This document shows positions 45,151 to 57,587 of a DNA stretch of 64,000 nucleotides, piece after piece. A program made the position numbers and the translations under genes. The notes below the pieces were generated by a model. The model had not been told where the DNA came from. It saw only the letters and a program-made list of their open reading frames with translations, and made no database searches. Each line of letters begins with the position of its first letter. The stretch's first letter is position 1. The DNA lies in the NCBI GenBank assembly GCA_973895155.1, contig OZ316891.1:12586001-12650000 (forward strand), read 5' to 3'. This stretch comes from Marsupella aquatica. Taxonomy: Eukaryota; Marchantiophyta.

Positions 45151-46554
45151 AAATAGTTTGGAGTATAAAATTCGATGAACTTTCAAGATTCCAGCCATTC
45201 CTCCTCCCTGATCCTGGGTTTCTATGTGCTCTTCCCAGCATTAATGACCATACAATACGAGAGATCCTTACATACCGGGAGTTGCGGTTTAACAAGGAAA
45301 TTATCAAGTTAGTTATTAGTTATTATTTATTATATGAAAAATACTTTTTATAAATCTTTACAAGTGACAGGTTACATAGTGATAGTTTTAACCGTCTTGC
45401 TCTTTGCATTTCAAATGTTTTTACTTTTCTTTTTATGGCACGGTGTCCCAAAATTTACACCCAAATTGACACAAACACGAATGAAAACTATAAGTTTGAT
45501 TCACAAAACCGACGAGTCTTGTTTGTTGCGGTTGTTGTTGACATGGCACGCTGTGGTGCCAGGAATTTTGGAAGGGACCTCTAGTGGGGTCCGTAAATAC
45601 GGACATACTTATTTGAGACTATTTTTACAACTTAGGGTAATTTTATATCCCAGTTCTAGTCCTTCTAAAAACTAAATCTTCCCCAGATCAAGGATGGCTA
45701 TCTGTTATTAGGTCTGGCTTGGTTTGGTTGGAGTGACTGGCATTCTGAACATTCAGCTGAGACCATTGACTTTGCAATGTATGCATTATTTTTGAAATTA
45801 AAAAGTTAATAAACAAAAGAACAAGTATTGGCTTTCTCACTAGCATTAACTCAACATAACCAGGGGGTCCTATGTATTAAAATGAAAAAGTTAGTAAACA
45901 GGAGAACACTTATTAGCTTCACCTCAAGCATTAACTCACCTTAAGTAGGGGGTCCAAGATTTAGTAAACAGGAGAACATGTATTAGCTTCATCACAAGCA
46001 TGAAAGCAACATAAGGGTCCCATTTTAAAAAATTTAAAAGTTAGTAAACCTGAGAACATATATTAGGTTCATCTCAAGCATTAAAGCAAGCAACATAAGG
46101 AGAGGGTCCAAGAACTACTCGTTCTTCAATTTTAGTTCTTCAATTTTAGTTCTTTGGCACTCTTATAAGAAGCTGGTCCAAGAATTACTTTTACTTCTTT
46201 GGCACTCTTATTCTAACCTGGTCCAAGAACTACAGTACTCATCCTTCACTTTTAGTTCTTTGGCACTCTCGTAACCTTTTTTCCACCTTAAATTAGGTCG
46301 ACAGGACTCATTATCACTTTAGTGCTTCATTTTTAGTTCATTGGCACTCTTATTAGAACCTGGTTCAAGAACTACTCGTCCTTCACTTTTAGTATTTGGC
46401 ACTCTTATTATAACCTGGTCCAAGAACTACAATACTCATTCTTCAGTTCGAGTTATCCAGTTTTGGTACTTCAGTTTTAGTTCTTTTGCACTCTTATTAT
46501 AACCTGGTCCAAGAACTACAATACTCATTCTTCAGTTTTAGTTAGTTGGCACCA
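45151..46554. repeat. Two tandem-repeat arrays
   Basis: At about 45790-46105 there are four units of about 80-95 bp ('aaaagttagtaaacaggagaacat', 'attagcttca', 'aagcatta'). At about 46105-46555 there are about five units of 65-75 bp ('ctggtccaagaactac', 'actcattcttcag', 'ttagttctttggcactctta'). The frame at 45334-45675 is not believed to be a gene. Confidence 0.5.
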
Positions 46555-46830
46555 GGGTTTTTTTCAGTGGCGAAAATTCGCTGGATTCCACCTCCCCAAA
46601 AATCCTTTGCCACTTTTGGCTAAAATTCCCTACTTTTTTGCTGTCTCTTTAGTCAGTGTTCCACCTAATCCCAGGCCCCATTAGCCAGAATCTAACGGTC
46701 CGCCTTAAATCTAGGGAGATCTGACGGTCAAGAAAATAATTGAATACAGAATCTTTTGAGCATCTTCTCCTTGAGACACTTTACATTCGCCACCTTGGCG
46801 AAAAAGTGAAATCCTTACTGGTTGGCACTC
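46555..46830. repeat. 'TTCGCCA' dispersed family, copy
   Basis: Starts near 'gtggcgaaaattcgctgg' and ends near 'ttcgccaccttggcgaaaaa', so short inverted ends are visible. The inside matches 35400-35640. It lies 280 bp before the eIF3d start. Confidence 0.5.
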
Positions 46831-47113
46831 TTATGATAACCTTTGTTCCACCTTAAATTAGGTCGATAGGAACACTACAGCAGTGTACCAAGTACGTGGG
46901 TGGGGACAGTACCTACAGTAGTGGGGGAGGGATCGCAGGGCCCGTTCACACAGTAAGTTAGGGTTTTACGGTCGTCCGTGAGCGCAAAGCAAAGCAACGA
47001 GCATTCGTCCCTCTCTTGTTCTGTTCCCTCTTTTCTTTCCTCCTCTTCCTCGTAGCCCTCCTTGATCAGCGAGCTGCTCAATCGGAGCAGCACGAACGTC
47101 GAGCACATCAGCG

Positions 47114-50100
47114 ATGGCGTTCTCAGCAGGGTTCGCTGTGCCCGAAGTTGCGGAGAATGCTGATGGATGGGGTCCTGGAGCTGCCAGCGTTCCTGCCAGT
47201 CTTCAACATGTGCCCTATGCCCCTTTCAGCAAAGCCGATCGTCTCGGCCGAGCCTCAGATTGGACAGCGTCCGCTTTCAAGTTTAACACGAGTTTGTTTC
47301 CCTTCTCCTCCTGATGACCTTTGTCTCTCTTTACTTGGAATTGTTTTTATCGATTGCCGGTTCTCCCGTAAGTCCTGCCTGGTGCGTGAGCAGTCTTGGC
47401 AGTTACATACGAGCCAGTTCTCAGGTCTTGCTGTGTGCTGATAGATTTACGTTCGTCTGGTGTGCAGACCGCTACAATGATCGAAATAATAATGGAGTGA
47501 ATACCGTCTTCAATTTCTTCCATAACGAAGACGAGGTTAGCTGTAATTTGTTATTCTACTCACACTAGATGAGGCGATATAGGAGAGTTTTTATTGCGGA
47601 TCCAATAACTCCTTGCTGTTGTTCAAACCGATATGATTGCTACGGTATTTATGATTTATTATGGCAGTCCACTTGCTTATTTGATGTTTAGGGTTTTTGT
47701 TCCATGGGATGCTTCTTACCGTTTCGTGGGTATGCTAATTGCGTGCATCAGGATTCATTTCATCTTGTTGACACACGACCTCCACCTAGACCAAAGTATG
47801 GAGCAAGGAGATTTCAACAGGTGAAATTCGAATCTCCTGTTGTTCTTTTATTTCAACATTTCTAATGTAATATCTTTTAGTGTCCGTGAAGATGTGAAAT
47901 CATATTTACAAAGAAGACTGTTGCCCACACAGCGTTTCCAAAGGAGGGACCGAGATGATGCGAGAAGGGACGGCGGAAGAGATAGCGGTGCTGGTGCTGA
48001 CAGAGAGCGTCAACGGCGTGAGAGATTGCAACAACAGAAGAGAGGACAGTGGAATGCCTACTGGCAGGATAAGAATGCTCCTCGTGTTGTATATAACAGT
48101 TCGGTGAGTGTGCTAAGAGGTGTTTCGTCGGTGCCTTGCTTTGAGTCAGAACATGCTGCCGTTGCGCCGTTTCTTTTGGATCACTGCAGGTATCGGGTGC
48201 TATCTGTGTCCCGTGAAATCTCTCCCCTAAACTGTTTGCGTAGTTCTGAAAGAGAGCTTCTGTCCATTGTAGGTTGACATTCGACCTGAGTGGACAGTTT
48301 TGGAGCAGATACCCCTGAGCTCATTGTCGAAACTCAGTTATGATGTCGGCGAGCCTGAAGACATGTAAGCTCCGGCATTGATCTGTTTCTAGAGTCATAC
48401 TTTCACCCCTTCCTGTTTCGTCTGGAACCGCTGCTTGCGATCTCTGTTAATTCACGGTTAATTCACTCACGAGGTGTCTCTATGCTCATTGTGCAGTACA
48501 ACTTGTGGAACCTTAGAGTATTACGATAAGGGATTCGATCGCGTGACTCCAAAGGTATAGTAGGCTTACGAGCTGGCTTGATGTAGTTGTGATGTTCTTA
48601 GTGACGTTGATCTGGTGTAATTGTGGAAAGTAGCCTGATCAAATAATGTGTTGGGTCGTCAATTATTCAGACTGAACGCTCCCTGGAGCGCTTCGAAAAC
48701 CGGCAGTTTTACAAGGTTACAACAACTGATGATCCAGTTATCAGGTGGGCTACTCCCCTTTATTTTCAAGGATTCGCTCTCTATTGTCTCCTGAAGGGAG
48801 GGAAGTTAACAACTCGGTTTGGTGCCTGCAGGCGATTGCTACTGGAAAATGAAGAAGTTGGCACTGTGTTTGCAACTGATGCCATTCTTTCAACCCTAAT
48901 GTGCTCACCACGATCAGTTTACTCGTGGGACATAGTCGTCCAGAAAGTGGGGAACAAACTCTTCTTTGATAAGAGAGATGCATCGTTTGACCTCTTAACT
49001 GTGAGTTGGCAGACCTGTCACCTTCTGCTGTCCACGAAATTTACTCGTTTCTGTTGTTCTCTACTTCAGATTTCTGTGTTGTTTAGGAGTACGGTATGGA
49101 TGATTTATACTTCGGTTTCTGCCCTTTTGGTTCAGGTGAATGAGACTGCTCAGGAGCCCATCCCTGAAGAGAAGGAAAGTATCAACTCGGTTAATTCCCT
49201 CAGCCAGGAGGCTACATTTATAAACCAGAATTTCTCTCAGCAGGTTTTGCAAAAGGTATGTTCTTAATAGATTATGGTATTTGGAAGTGGTGGTAACTGG
49301 CTTATTTTACCTGGTGCGAGCATCCCGGGAGTTCTACTCTATCATTGATTAAGATTTTTCTGGTTTTTCCAGGAAGGGAAGAAGTACGAATTTAAAGAGC
49401 CAAATCCTTTTGCTTCGGAGAATGAGGAAGTGGCATCTGTTGCGTACCGCTATCGAAAATGGAAGCTCGATGATGTAATGGCTCTGCTGAGCTATTCCCC
49501 AAGTTGATAGAAATGGACTCCTGAATTTGATAGTTTATTGAGTTGGCTACCTGGTATGGACTTCCACTTTAACTCTAATCCTGCTGAATTATGCTCGGAA
49601 TACCTTTATGAATGCAGGACACAACTCTTGTTGCGAGATGTGAGCTCCACAGTGTGGCAGAAGTGAAGGGTACTGAGATTCTCCAGACTGTAAACTCTTT
49701 GAATGAGTTCGACTCTAAAATTACTGGAGTTGACTGGCGTCAAAAGATTGAAAACCAACGAGGAGCCGTAAGTGGACTTTTGCTTCTAACCCGAAGTTCG
49801 TTTTGTCTAGAATTTCGAGAGTTGTTAATTACGATTGTGAATTCCCACCTCAATCATTGTTTGTCGTTCAGGTGTTGGCGACTGAGCTGAAAAACAACGC
49901 TAACAAGCTAGCTAAGTGGACTGCCCAAGCACTTCTTTCTGGAGCAGAGCAGGTAATGTTACTTCTTCTGGTTAGCATGGCTCACACTTGGATCTCAGCT
50001 AGAGGATTCATTTTGGTGCTAATAACTTCATTTTAATGAGCGTATTTCTGCTTGCGTCCAGATGAAGTTGGGATATGTATCCAGAGTGCATCCCAAGGAC

Positions 50101-51002
50101 AACTACAACCATGTGCTACTGGCCGTCCAAGGGTATAAGCCCAAGGAATTTGCAATGCAAATCAATCTGAATGTGAACAACATGTGGGGTATACTGAAGG
50201 TAAGATCCAGTGGGCGCGCCCGTCTCTTATGACCACAAATTAGTTTTGCTGAATGGTGATCTGCAAAATGTTGGCTTGACTGAATTCTTTGCGTTCTACT
50301 GGAGCTCATCCCGGATGTTTAAAATGTTAGTCTTTCTCTGATCGTGGAAGTTTTGAGTTCTAAAGTTAATCCCCTTGCTTTCTCGTACTGGTCCCACACG
50401 TCCAGACTATTGTCGATATTTGCATGAAGCTGGAAGAAGGAAAATATCTTCTTGTGAAAGACCCCAACAAGCCAATTGTCAGGTACGGAGGCATTGCATG
50501 GTTGATATCGTCATCATTTGCTTGTACTGTGTGAGCTACGGCTAATTGTGGTAGTCACAGTCGATTCTTTCGAAGATGAGCGCAATTTGTTTACTTCCCG
50601 CACGTGACCTACAAGTCGATTCTTCCGACTTTTTATCGTCTCATGTTTTCTTATTGTTTTGTTTCGCAGGTTATATTCGGTCCCGCCAGATGCATTTGAG
50701 AACGACTATGCTGAAGAGCCACTTCCAGAGGTAAGATCTCGTCAGTAGACTGGGAGAGTTTTTCCTCTTGTCCGAGAGATTGCAGGGGACTTCTTCTAAC
50801 AAATTGTTTGTAGGAGCTAAACCGATGCAAGTCCCTTCCATGCACCTAGCTTTGCTCATGTATCTTTTAGTGCATCTTATGTGTATAGAAGGTGTTTATG
50901 TTTGTTGAACTACTTGTATGACAGGATGACCAGCCTCCTCCTCCCCCAGAGTCAGAGGAGAAGACCGACCAAGCAGAAGAGAAAGATGCAGATGAAATCT
51001 AA
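47114..51002 (+). CDS. TIF3D1: Translation initiation factor eIF3 subunit d, 16 exons
   Basis: Exons: 47114-47291, 47468-47535, 47752-47820, 47933-48103, 48273-48364, 48497-48554, 48671-48744, 48832-49000, 49136-49255, 49373-49474, 49618-49767, 49872-49952, 50062-50199, 50406-50482, 50670-50730 and 50925-51002. They give 561 residues, close to the plant family. Hallmarks are 'NADGWGP' and '[14 protein letters not shown]' at the start, an RG/RD-rich basic segment in exon 4, '[20 protein letters not shown]', '[14 protein letters not shown]', '[12 protein letters not shown]', '[20 protein letters not shown]' and an acidic C-terminus. eIF3d is the cap-contacting subunit of eIF3, acting on the 40S ribosome in the cytoplasm. 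All junctions are GT-AG. The exon 3/4 junction is the weak point: the best-looking acceptor (ttttag at 47880) breaks the frame, while CAG at 47930-47932 keeps it. Exon 1 uses a poor donor (gtttgt). Confidence 0.93.
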
Positions 51003-54000
51003 ATATTGTCACTTGATTTCCCATGGTCGAAGTTGATGTCCCGTGCTTGGACGTGAGAAACCCTGCCGAGTTTCAATGGAACAGTAAGCTGAGTACCATG
51101 CTGTGCTTCTACATGGGGCGTACAGGGCAATGTGGTGATTTTGAGCAGAGAATGGGCTTTCTTAGGGCCCACATTGTTTCGGCATACCACTGTTTTGTAG
51201 TTAGTGCAACAACTCTACTTGTTGTTACCCGGGTGGTTAACTCGGAGAATTCTGTGAAGTTGAGCGTGAGGGAAATCTGAGATGGGCAAGTGCCTTGTGT
51301 ACAATAAGGAGTGGTTTCTCTTGCAATTTGAGCGACGGCTGTCGATGAGTTTGTGAGTTAAGTCATGTTTAACATCGAAAGCGCCCTGGTGATCTTACAA
51401 GTCAGTCTCCAGAACGAAGGACCCTTGATTAGCTCGTTAGAAGTCTCACGCTGGTAGGTTCCTTTAAGTAAACTTATTAGTGGGAGCACTTAGTCCTAGC
51501 CTAAGGGGCTCGATCTGTATGGCCTAGGTTTTTGACCCATACAGAATAGCTCAAGCAGGAGGTCATAGTCGTCGGCGCTTTCACCAGAGAGGGGCATCCT
51601 TTGAAGGAAACCTCCACTGCCTTCAATTTTATGGGATCGTCCCAAGTGACTTTAGGTGAAAGAAGGGGGTTTCCCCGCTAGTACTGATGTCAAGAAACAA
51701 CTAGGGTTGCAGAGTCGAGAAGCTCTCAGATTACTTCACAAACTGGGTCGGCCAACTGAGTTTGAGGATCGAGAATTTATGGCTTATCTCACATGGATAA
51801 AGTATGTTGGTGAGCCAGACCCCGGTGAAATGCTGCTATTTTTACTGCGATCCTCTTTTTAAGGATAACGTTTTGCATAGATCTGAATCTGTCGTTTGGT
51901 TTCGCTCTTGAACTCCGTTGCACTATCCTGATTTTTCTTTTGCTGAGCGAATGTTTCAATCATGTATTTCCTTCAACATTTGTCCAGGATTTGGATTTCC
52001 GATGAGGAATTTCTGAATCACCATTGGCAGTTTTATTTCTGAAGTTCAGTTAAGGAATCCAGCAACTGACTAAATATCTCTAATCAAAAGCGCCAAGATA
52101 ATGGATCCGTCGTAGGTTTTACCTGTTTCTCGTACATTTGTTTTGTTTTAAGCTTGGGACTGTGATGCTTCGTTTCTTTTTTCTTTGCGTCGGTTTCAAC
52201 TTTGACGAGTGATTATGGCATCTGTGGCTTGTCCATTAAAAAGTGCTGCATACTTCAGCCTGGAGTTTTGTTTGAAACTTCGTACTACAATGTTTTGATT
52301 CTTGTTTCTTTGCAAGACGAGTGACTATCTTTGCTCCCTTCGTTCAATACGAAAATCTGCATACTTCAGCAAATATGTCGCATCTTGCAATTTGTTTTGC
52401 CACTTGAAGACGCTGAAGAAGTAGGGTCTAGTCTAATTCATGAAAGTGCAATCCAAGAGTAATGAGAACATCGGTCATATGTCAGTCTCGGGATTGCCGT
52501 TCACATCATGTGAACTTCAAATTGATAGTTCAAGCCAAAAGAGTCTTTCTGTGAGGACGATCTTTCTTCAACGTAGTTAGTTCCAATGCAAACACAGCCT
52601 AGGGAATTACGCTGACAGAGTAAACAGTGACTGCCTTGAGCTCCGTCCTATCATTGTTGATCGAGAGAATGTACCGATCGAATTCTGGGGAGACATTAGG
52701 TAAAGTATGTGGGCCATTAATTTGTTCCATGATTATGCAATGCTTCTTTCCTGACATTCTGTAAATCTCGGCAGCGGTTGCTCTTCCTGGTGGCTCTCAC
52801 TTTGGTACGACATCATCATACGGATATTTCTCTAGAATTCTTAAAGTTCGAATGTTAACTATTACGATTAGGCACAGAAGGCTTCGAAGACACCTTGGAT
52901 GGATTCGCCGAATTTTCTCAAAGACTACATAATAATCATGTAGACACCGTGCGATTTCTTGAAAAATATTTTAAGCTTTTCTGTTCCCCTTCGAGTTAGT
53001 GGACAAGCATTTTCAAGCCAAAAACATTGCGCTTGAAAAGTATTTTAAGCTTTTCTGTTCCCCTTCCGAGTTAGTGGACAAGCATTTTCAAGCCAAAAAC
53101 ATTGCCTTGAAAAAGATCCACGACATACGAAAGCCATAAGAAGCCAATGCCCGCTAATGCCCGCTAATGCCCCAAACGACGAAGAACGATGCAAGATCGG
53201 CTAAAACGTAAAGATCATGCGCAATTGGCTATCGGTTGCAAAATGTGCAAATCCAACATGATATAATCATGTTCACGGCCCGTGTTGACACCTCTGAATT
53301 GTCCTCACCTCTAGGAATGAAGGTGGTTGCTTATCGAGGTTTGCGAGTTTGTGATCGTCTCCAAGAAATTGCGGATCCGGGATTGCGATGAGAACTCTGA
53401 CCTCCGCGTTTTGATCAAGGGTTAGAGAGACCGAAAGCTTCGCCTGGCTGGTCAGACATTGTTGAAGGAGTGGGTTGCATGAGGCTTGTCGCAGACGGAC
53501 AAGTGTACATCGGTGACTTATGATCGAGAAGGACCGGCCCTCCATGTCAGACATTTATAGAGGAGAGGGTTGCATGAGGCTTGTCGCAGACGGACAAGTA
53601 CATCGGTGACTTATGATCGAGAAGGACCGTCCCTCCATCTCTCTGATCACACGACAGGCTATTATCAAGAAAACCTCACAAAAAGTGCCGTCAAAAAATC
53701 GCTAATGTCCCAATTTGCGTGTTTCAATCCAACTGCTTTCCTTCGTTTAATCTTAAAAGGAAAGACCCATACGCGTCGTAGGACACCCTGAGATCGTGAA
53801 ATTTCTACTCTGTGCTCATCGGCACGTCTTGGGAAACAGGATCTAGAAGCCACAAACAGCGCCAAGAACCTCAAATTTGTGTGGTGACGGTTGCCTGTGG
53901 TTTACCAGATTCTCAATTATAATCCGGTGAAGCACTTATAATTGAGGAAACTTTGAAAATCATTGAGGCCTCGCAGCAAACAATCAAGCCTGCAGTCGAT

Positions 54001-54926
54001 CAGGCGTGGCATGAAGAGCACAGCGTAAGTCTGAACCGTAGGTCACACACCACAAGCTTAATACGGCGGATCGCAGCACAGTGGTTATGAAAGCCACTTC
54101 CATTTATGCTAGTCCCATTGTATCCAAGCCACGTTCAATTGGCAAGCTTACGTCCCCTACCAAATGGATATCTCTGCGCTGAACACGTGCCCTTGTTAAT
54201 CCTCGGACCTCGGGAGAAATTCTACGAAATTAAGTCGATATCATGTGTATCTGCGTAGTGACATCGCAAATTTAGCAAGCACTAGAATACCTTGTCTCCG
54301 AATCAGTTCCCCAAACAATACAGGTCTTTACCTTACCGACGACTGTGCACGACCACTCTCGAGGGCAGAACCCTAGAAGAGAGAGCTTGAAGAGCAACCC
54401 CAAAATGCATACGCATTGCATCCGCTTTGTTTTCGTGGTTTCTGCGTAGACGTGAAAGACGATCTTGAGTTTACTTCTAAGATGCTTCGGTACTTCGTAA
54501 AAAATTCCCGAGAGCCTTTAACAAGTTGGCCTTCACTCACTACGAGGTTCACCCCCGAGCCGACTTCGGGAACTTCTCCTTCGGCTCGGGGATTTCTCCA
54601 CAACTACCCTAAACTTGAGCTATGCTGCCTTGTCGAATGTGCTTATCTATGAACTACGCTGCCTGTCGAATGTCCTTATCTAAACTTAAGAAGAATGTAA
54701 ACGAGTGTCAGTATCTAAATTAGCTTCCGCTGTTGATCATAACCCATGTGTCTGTCAGCTGCCTGCCAAGCACACCATATGATTAATTGATGCAAGAATC
54801 AGCAAGATAGCCTATTATACTATTGCCGACCCGGCGAATGCCTCGAACCTATGAACGATCATCCTAAGGGAACATCAATATACATACACTCCAGCCGGAA
54901 AGAGAGGATTCGCTTGGCGTCGCCAG
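51003..54926. other. Spacer between eIF3d and the FLX-like gene
   Basis: The first 200-300 bp should be the eIF3d 3' UTR. Three direct duplications are visible: about 72 bp at 52962-53105 ('gaaaa(a/g)tattttaagctttt' to 'aagccaaaaacattgc'), about 95 bp at 53470-53640 ('gggttgcatgaggcttgtcg' to 'gagaaggaccg'), and a shorter one at about 54623-54688 ('gctgcc(tt)gtcgaatgt'). No gene is supported; a frame at 51656-51862 is unassigned. Confidence 0.4.
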
Positions 54927-54999
54927 CTAAAATGAGGAAGAGAGAGAACGAGCGACCCATTTTTCCCACTGAAATCTAACTGTTTCTGCTCTACTCATA

Positions 55000-56019
55000 T
55001 CATCTACGTCCGTGCTGCAAACCGTTTCGTCGTTGCGAATCATACGTCCATTGGGAAGAACCCTGCACACTGTAGGCTGCAGCATAATCGTCTGAAGTAA
55101 GCGGTTGTTGCCTGCCATATCCACCGTCCGTGACCGGAGAAATTCCGTCGTAACTTCCAGGAGGAAACCGTCCTCGCCTTTCCAGGCTGGTAAGGTCTGC
55201 TCGTAAGCTTTCTACTTCCCTAGCCATGGCAACCAAGTTCTTCTCGGCGAGTTGCTTTTGCTCGAGGTACTGACTGTTGACGGATTTCTCGTATTCATAA
55301 GCAGTCCTGGTTCGCTGCACGTCCTGTCGCAGGCTCTCAATTTCCACCTTTAGGGCAGGAATTTGCTGCGCTTCGGTGCGGAACCGGTGCAAATCTGTGT
55401 TCACATTCCTCAATTGCTGTTGTAATTCGTGCATTAGAGTGGTGTACCTTTTAGTCTCAAACCGCGCTTGCTGCAGTTCCACCTTAAGGGGCTCATTGGC
55501 ACGGAGGTCAGCTTCGAGCTTGGCAGAGTTCTCAAGGAGCGCCCTTACCTGCCCGTCTTTCTCGGATTGGACACCTGCCAGTAATGCCTGCATCCGTTGC
55601 CCTTCTTGCTGTGCTGCGAGCAACTCCTGTCTCAGCGCCACGTGAGCGTCCGCGAGATGTTGATTCTCCGTCAGGAGTAAACGAATTTCATTCTGCTGGG
55701 CTTGAATCGTTTGGTCCAGCACAGCGGTCGGCGGTGGTCCGTTTACATAATCGTTCTTCACAAAATTCCGTTGCAACTCCGGCGGTTGTTGTTGTTGTTG
55801 TTGCTGGTGCTGAATCTGAGCTTGCTGAAGCTGAGCGACCATCGCCGCCCGACTCTGGTGCTGCTGCTGTTGCTGTTGTGCAGCAAACGGCCCCAAAATC
55901 CCCGGCCCTCCCGAAGGACCTCGCATGCCACCATCTCTAGTCGATGGCAAACGAGTCCTCCCCGCCATACTCCTCCTACTCCTACGCTCGGCCCCTCCCA
56001 ACTCGCCAATCTTCGACAA
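55000..56019 (-). CDS. FLX-like coiled-coil protein
   Basis: An intronless frame of 339 residues. A Gly/Pro/Arg-rich N-terminus with two Gln tracts (six and seven Gln) leads to a long coiled coil, residues about 95-275, with the family's typical stretches 'IRLLLTENQHLADAHVALRQ', 'QELLAAQQEGQRMQ', 'NEPLKVELQQAR' and 'QQIPALKVEIESLRQDVQRT'. The C-terminus is Gly/Tyr/Ser-rich. Plant FLX and FLX-like proteins act with FRIGIDA-type scaffolds or other partners in transcription and development; a specific role in this plant is not known. The first Met (56019) precedes 'SKIGELGG'. The Met at residue 18 ('MAGRTRLP', 55968) agrees better with relatives and may be the true start. The Gln tracts are CAG/CAA repeats and may vary in length. 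Confidence 0.85.
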   Translation of the reverse strand: MSKIGELGGAERRSRRSMAGRTRLPSTRDGGMRGPSGGPGILGPFAAQQQQQQHQSRAAMVAQLQQAQIQHQQQQQQQPPELQRNFVKNDYVNGPPPTAVLDQTIQAQQNEIRLLLTENQHLADAHVALRQELLAAQQEGQRMQALLAGVQSEKDGQVRALLENSAKLEADLRANEPLKVELQQARFETKRYTTLMHELQQQLRNVNTDLHRFRTEAQQIPALKVEIESLRQDVQRTRTAYEYEKSVNSQYLEQKQLAEKNLVAMAREVESLRADLTSLERRGRFPPGSYDGISPVTDGGYGRQQPLTSDDYAAAYSVQGSSQWTYDSQRRNGLQHGRR

Positions 56020-56399
56020 TCCTCCTAATCTGTCAATCTGAAGCTCTTTCCTTTTCCGATTCTGCTCAATCTTGGTGTTCTCCAGCTTCCCACTCTTGCA
56101 CCTTCCCTTCCTTCACCCTTTCCTCTCCTTTCCTTTCCTTTCCTTTGCTTTCCTTTGCTTTCCTTCGCTTCGCTTCCGTTCCGTTCCGTCGTTCGCTTCG
56201 TCTTCGCTTTCTTCGTCTTCCTGGCGTCCTCGTCCTGCTCGTCCGCAACTGCTGGACAACGAAGGACCAGAGCAATCATATGGGACCATAACCACGATAA
56301 CGAACGAAGGACCAATTTTCGGTTCTGTTCCGTCGGTTCGGTTCGTCTTCGTTTGGGTTCTGCGTTTACTTCACTACATTATTAGGAAACTGACTAGTA
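56020..56399 (-). other. Leader and promoter side of the FLX-like gene
   Basis: The + strand is a strong pyrimidine run (ttcctttcctttgc repeats at about 56110-56180), so the sense strand is GA-rich, as in many plant 5' leaders. Lys/Glu/Arg-rich open frames here are artefacts of that composition. Confidence 0.4.
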
Positions 56400-56940
56400 C
56401 TGTTACAGTCCTCTCTCTCTGCTGTAAGTGCACACTCTGGGAGCAAGCATTCGGTGTGCACTAAAGGAGTTTGCATTTATCGCTGCTTACTCGCCTCCAC
56501 TTACTTCTTCACTACAGTGGTGAACTACCGTAGTCTCTCTCTAAGTGCACACTCCGGGAACAACGCATCCGGTGTGCAGTAAAGGGGGTTTGCACTTATC
56601 AATGCTTTCTTGCCTCCACTTTTTCACTACATTAGTAAGGTACAGTCGTCTCTGTCTAAGTGCACACTCGGGGAACATGAGTGTGGTGTGCACTAGAGGG
56701 GTTTGCATTTATCTCTGGTTACTCGCCTCCACTTTTTCACTATATTAATAAACTACCATCATCTCTCTCTAAGTGGTCATCTCTCTCTAAGTGCACATTC
56801 CTGGAACAAGCATCCGGTGTGCATTAAAGTGGTTTGCATTTATCAGGGCTTACTATATTAGTAAACTACAGTTGTCTCCCTCTACGTGCACACTTTGGAA
56901 ACAAGCATCAAGTGTGCACTAAAGGGGTTTTTGCAATGCA
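56400..56940. repeat. Five-unit tandem array upstream of the FLX-like gene
   Basis: Units of about 112-123 bp begin near 56412, 56535, 56650, 56765 and 56876. Each has 'ctctaagtgcacact', 'ggaacaagcat(c)', 'ggtgtgcacta', 'gggtttgcatttat' and (in most) 'cgcctccacttttt...cactac'. Each unit carries the inverted pair 'gtgcacac' / 'gtgtgcac', able to form a small stem. The array lies 400-900 bp upstream of the FLX-like start codon. Confidence 0.7.
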
Positions 56941-57234
56941 TGATAAGTGTAGAGCAGTGGAATTATGCTCTTATCAATAAAAGTGTATCGTTTACAACTT
57001 TTGCTAGATGTGCAAGTGAACGGTCTCGTGACTCCCAACCTACATTGTACATCCATCCATACCTTAAACTTGGTCCCCTTTGCCATAAGTGCAATTTTTG
57101 CTCCACTAATAAATGTCATGTACTTATCAGTCTGTGAAATTTGATGGGATTGTGTCCTTATATGTAAGTGTTCATGTACAATTATTGAGGGTTGCACTCC
57201 CAGTGACAATTTAGCGAGAAAAATTCAGGCCAGT

Positions 57235-57432
57235 TTGCAATTAAGGTGCCCAAAAATTGCAAAGCTCAGTGTAAAAAATTTGAAGAAGGGACCCTTTGCA
57301 GTTATGAATTTGTGCACTTATACAGAGAAGACTTTGCAATGAAGGTGCCCCAAAATCGCAAAGCTCAGTGTAAAAAATTTGAAGAAGGGACCCTTTGCAG
57401 TTATGAATTTGTGCACTTATACAGAGAAGACT
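57235..57432 (+). repeat. Two 99-bp direct repeats
   Basis: The units 'ttgcaat(t/g)aaggtgccc' to 'gcacttatacagagaagac' repeat with a 99-bp period and only a few differences. Because 99 is a multiple of three, both strands show repeated peptides, which are not evidence of a gene. Confidence 0.7.
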
Positions 57433-57587
57433 GTATAGTTCACTTCCTTCCACCTGTGTGTAATATGGGATGGTGATGGCCAGTGTATTTTTTATGATTC
57501 TTTCTTTTTGGCCACTGGTGCCAATGTCACCTTGTGTGAAGGAGAAGATGTTAGTAATTTAGTCCTTATCTAAATTTCCTAGATTAA

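Noticed and set aside
45334-45675. A small membrane protein of 113 residues
   Set aside because: Hydrophobic only because the region is T-rich; no family likeness, and surrounded by repeats.
56025-56315. Lys/Glu/Arg-rich frames upstream of the FLX-like gene
   Set aside because: They reflect a purine-rich leader on the minus strand; several frames are open at once there, the mark of low complexity.
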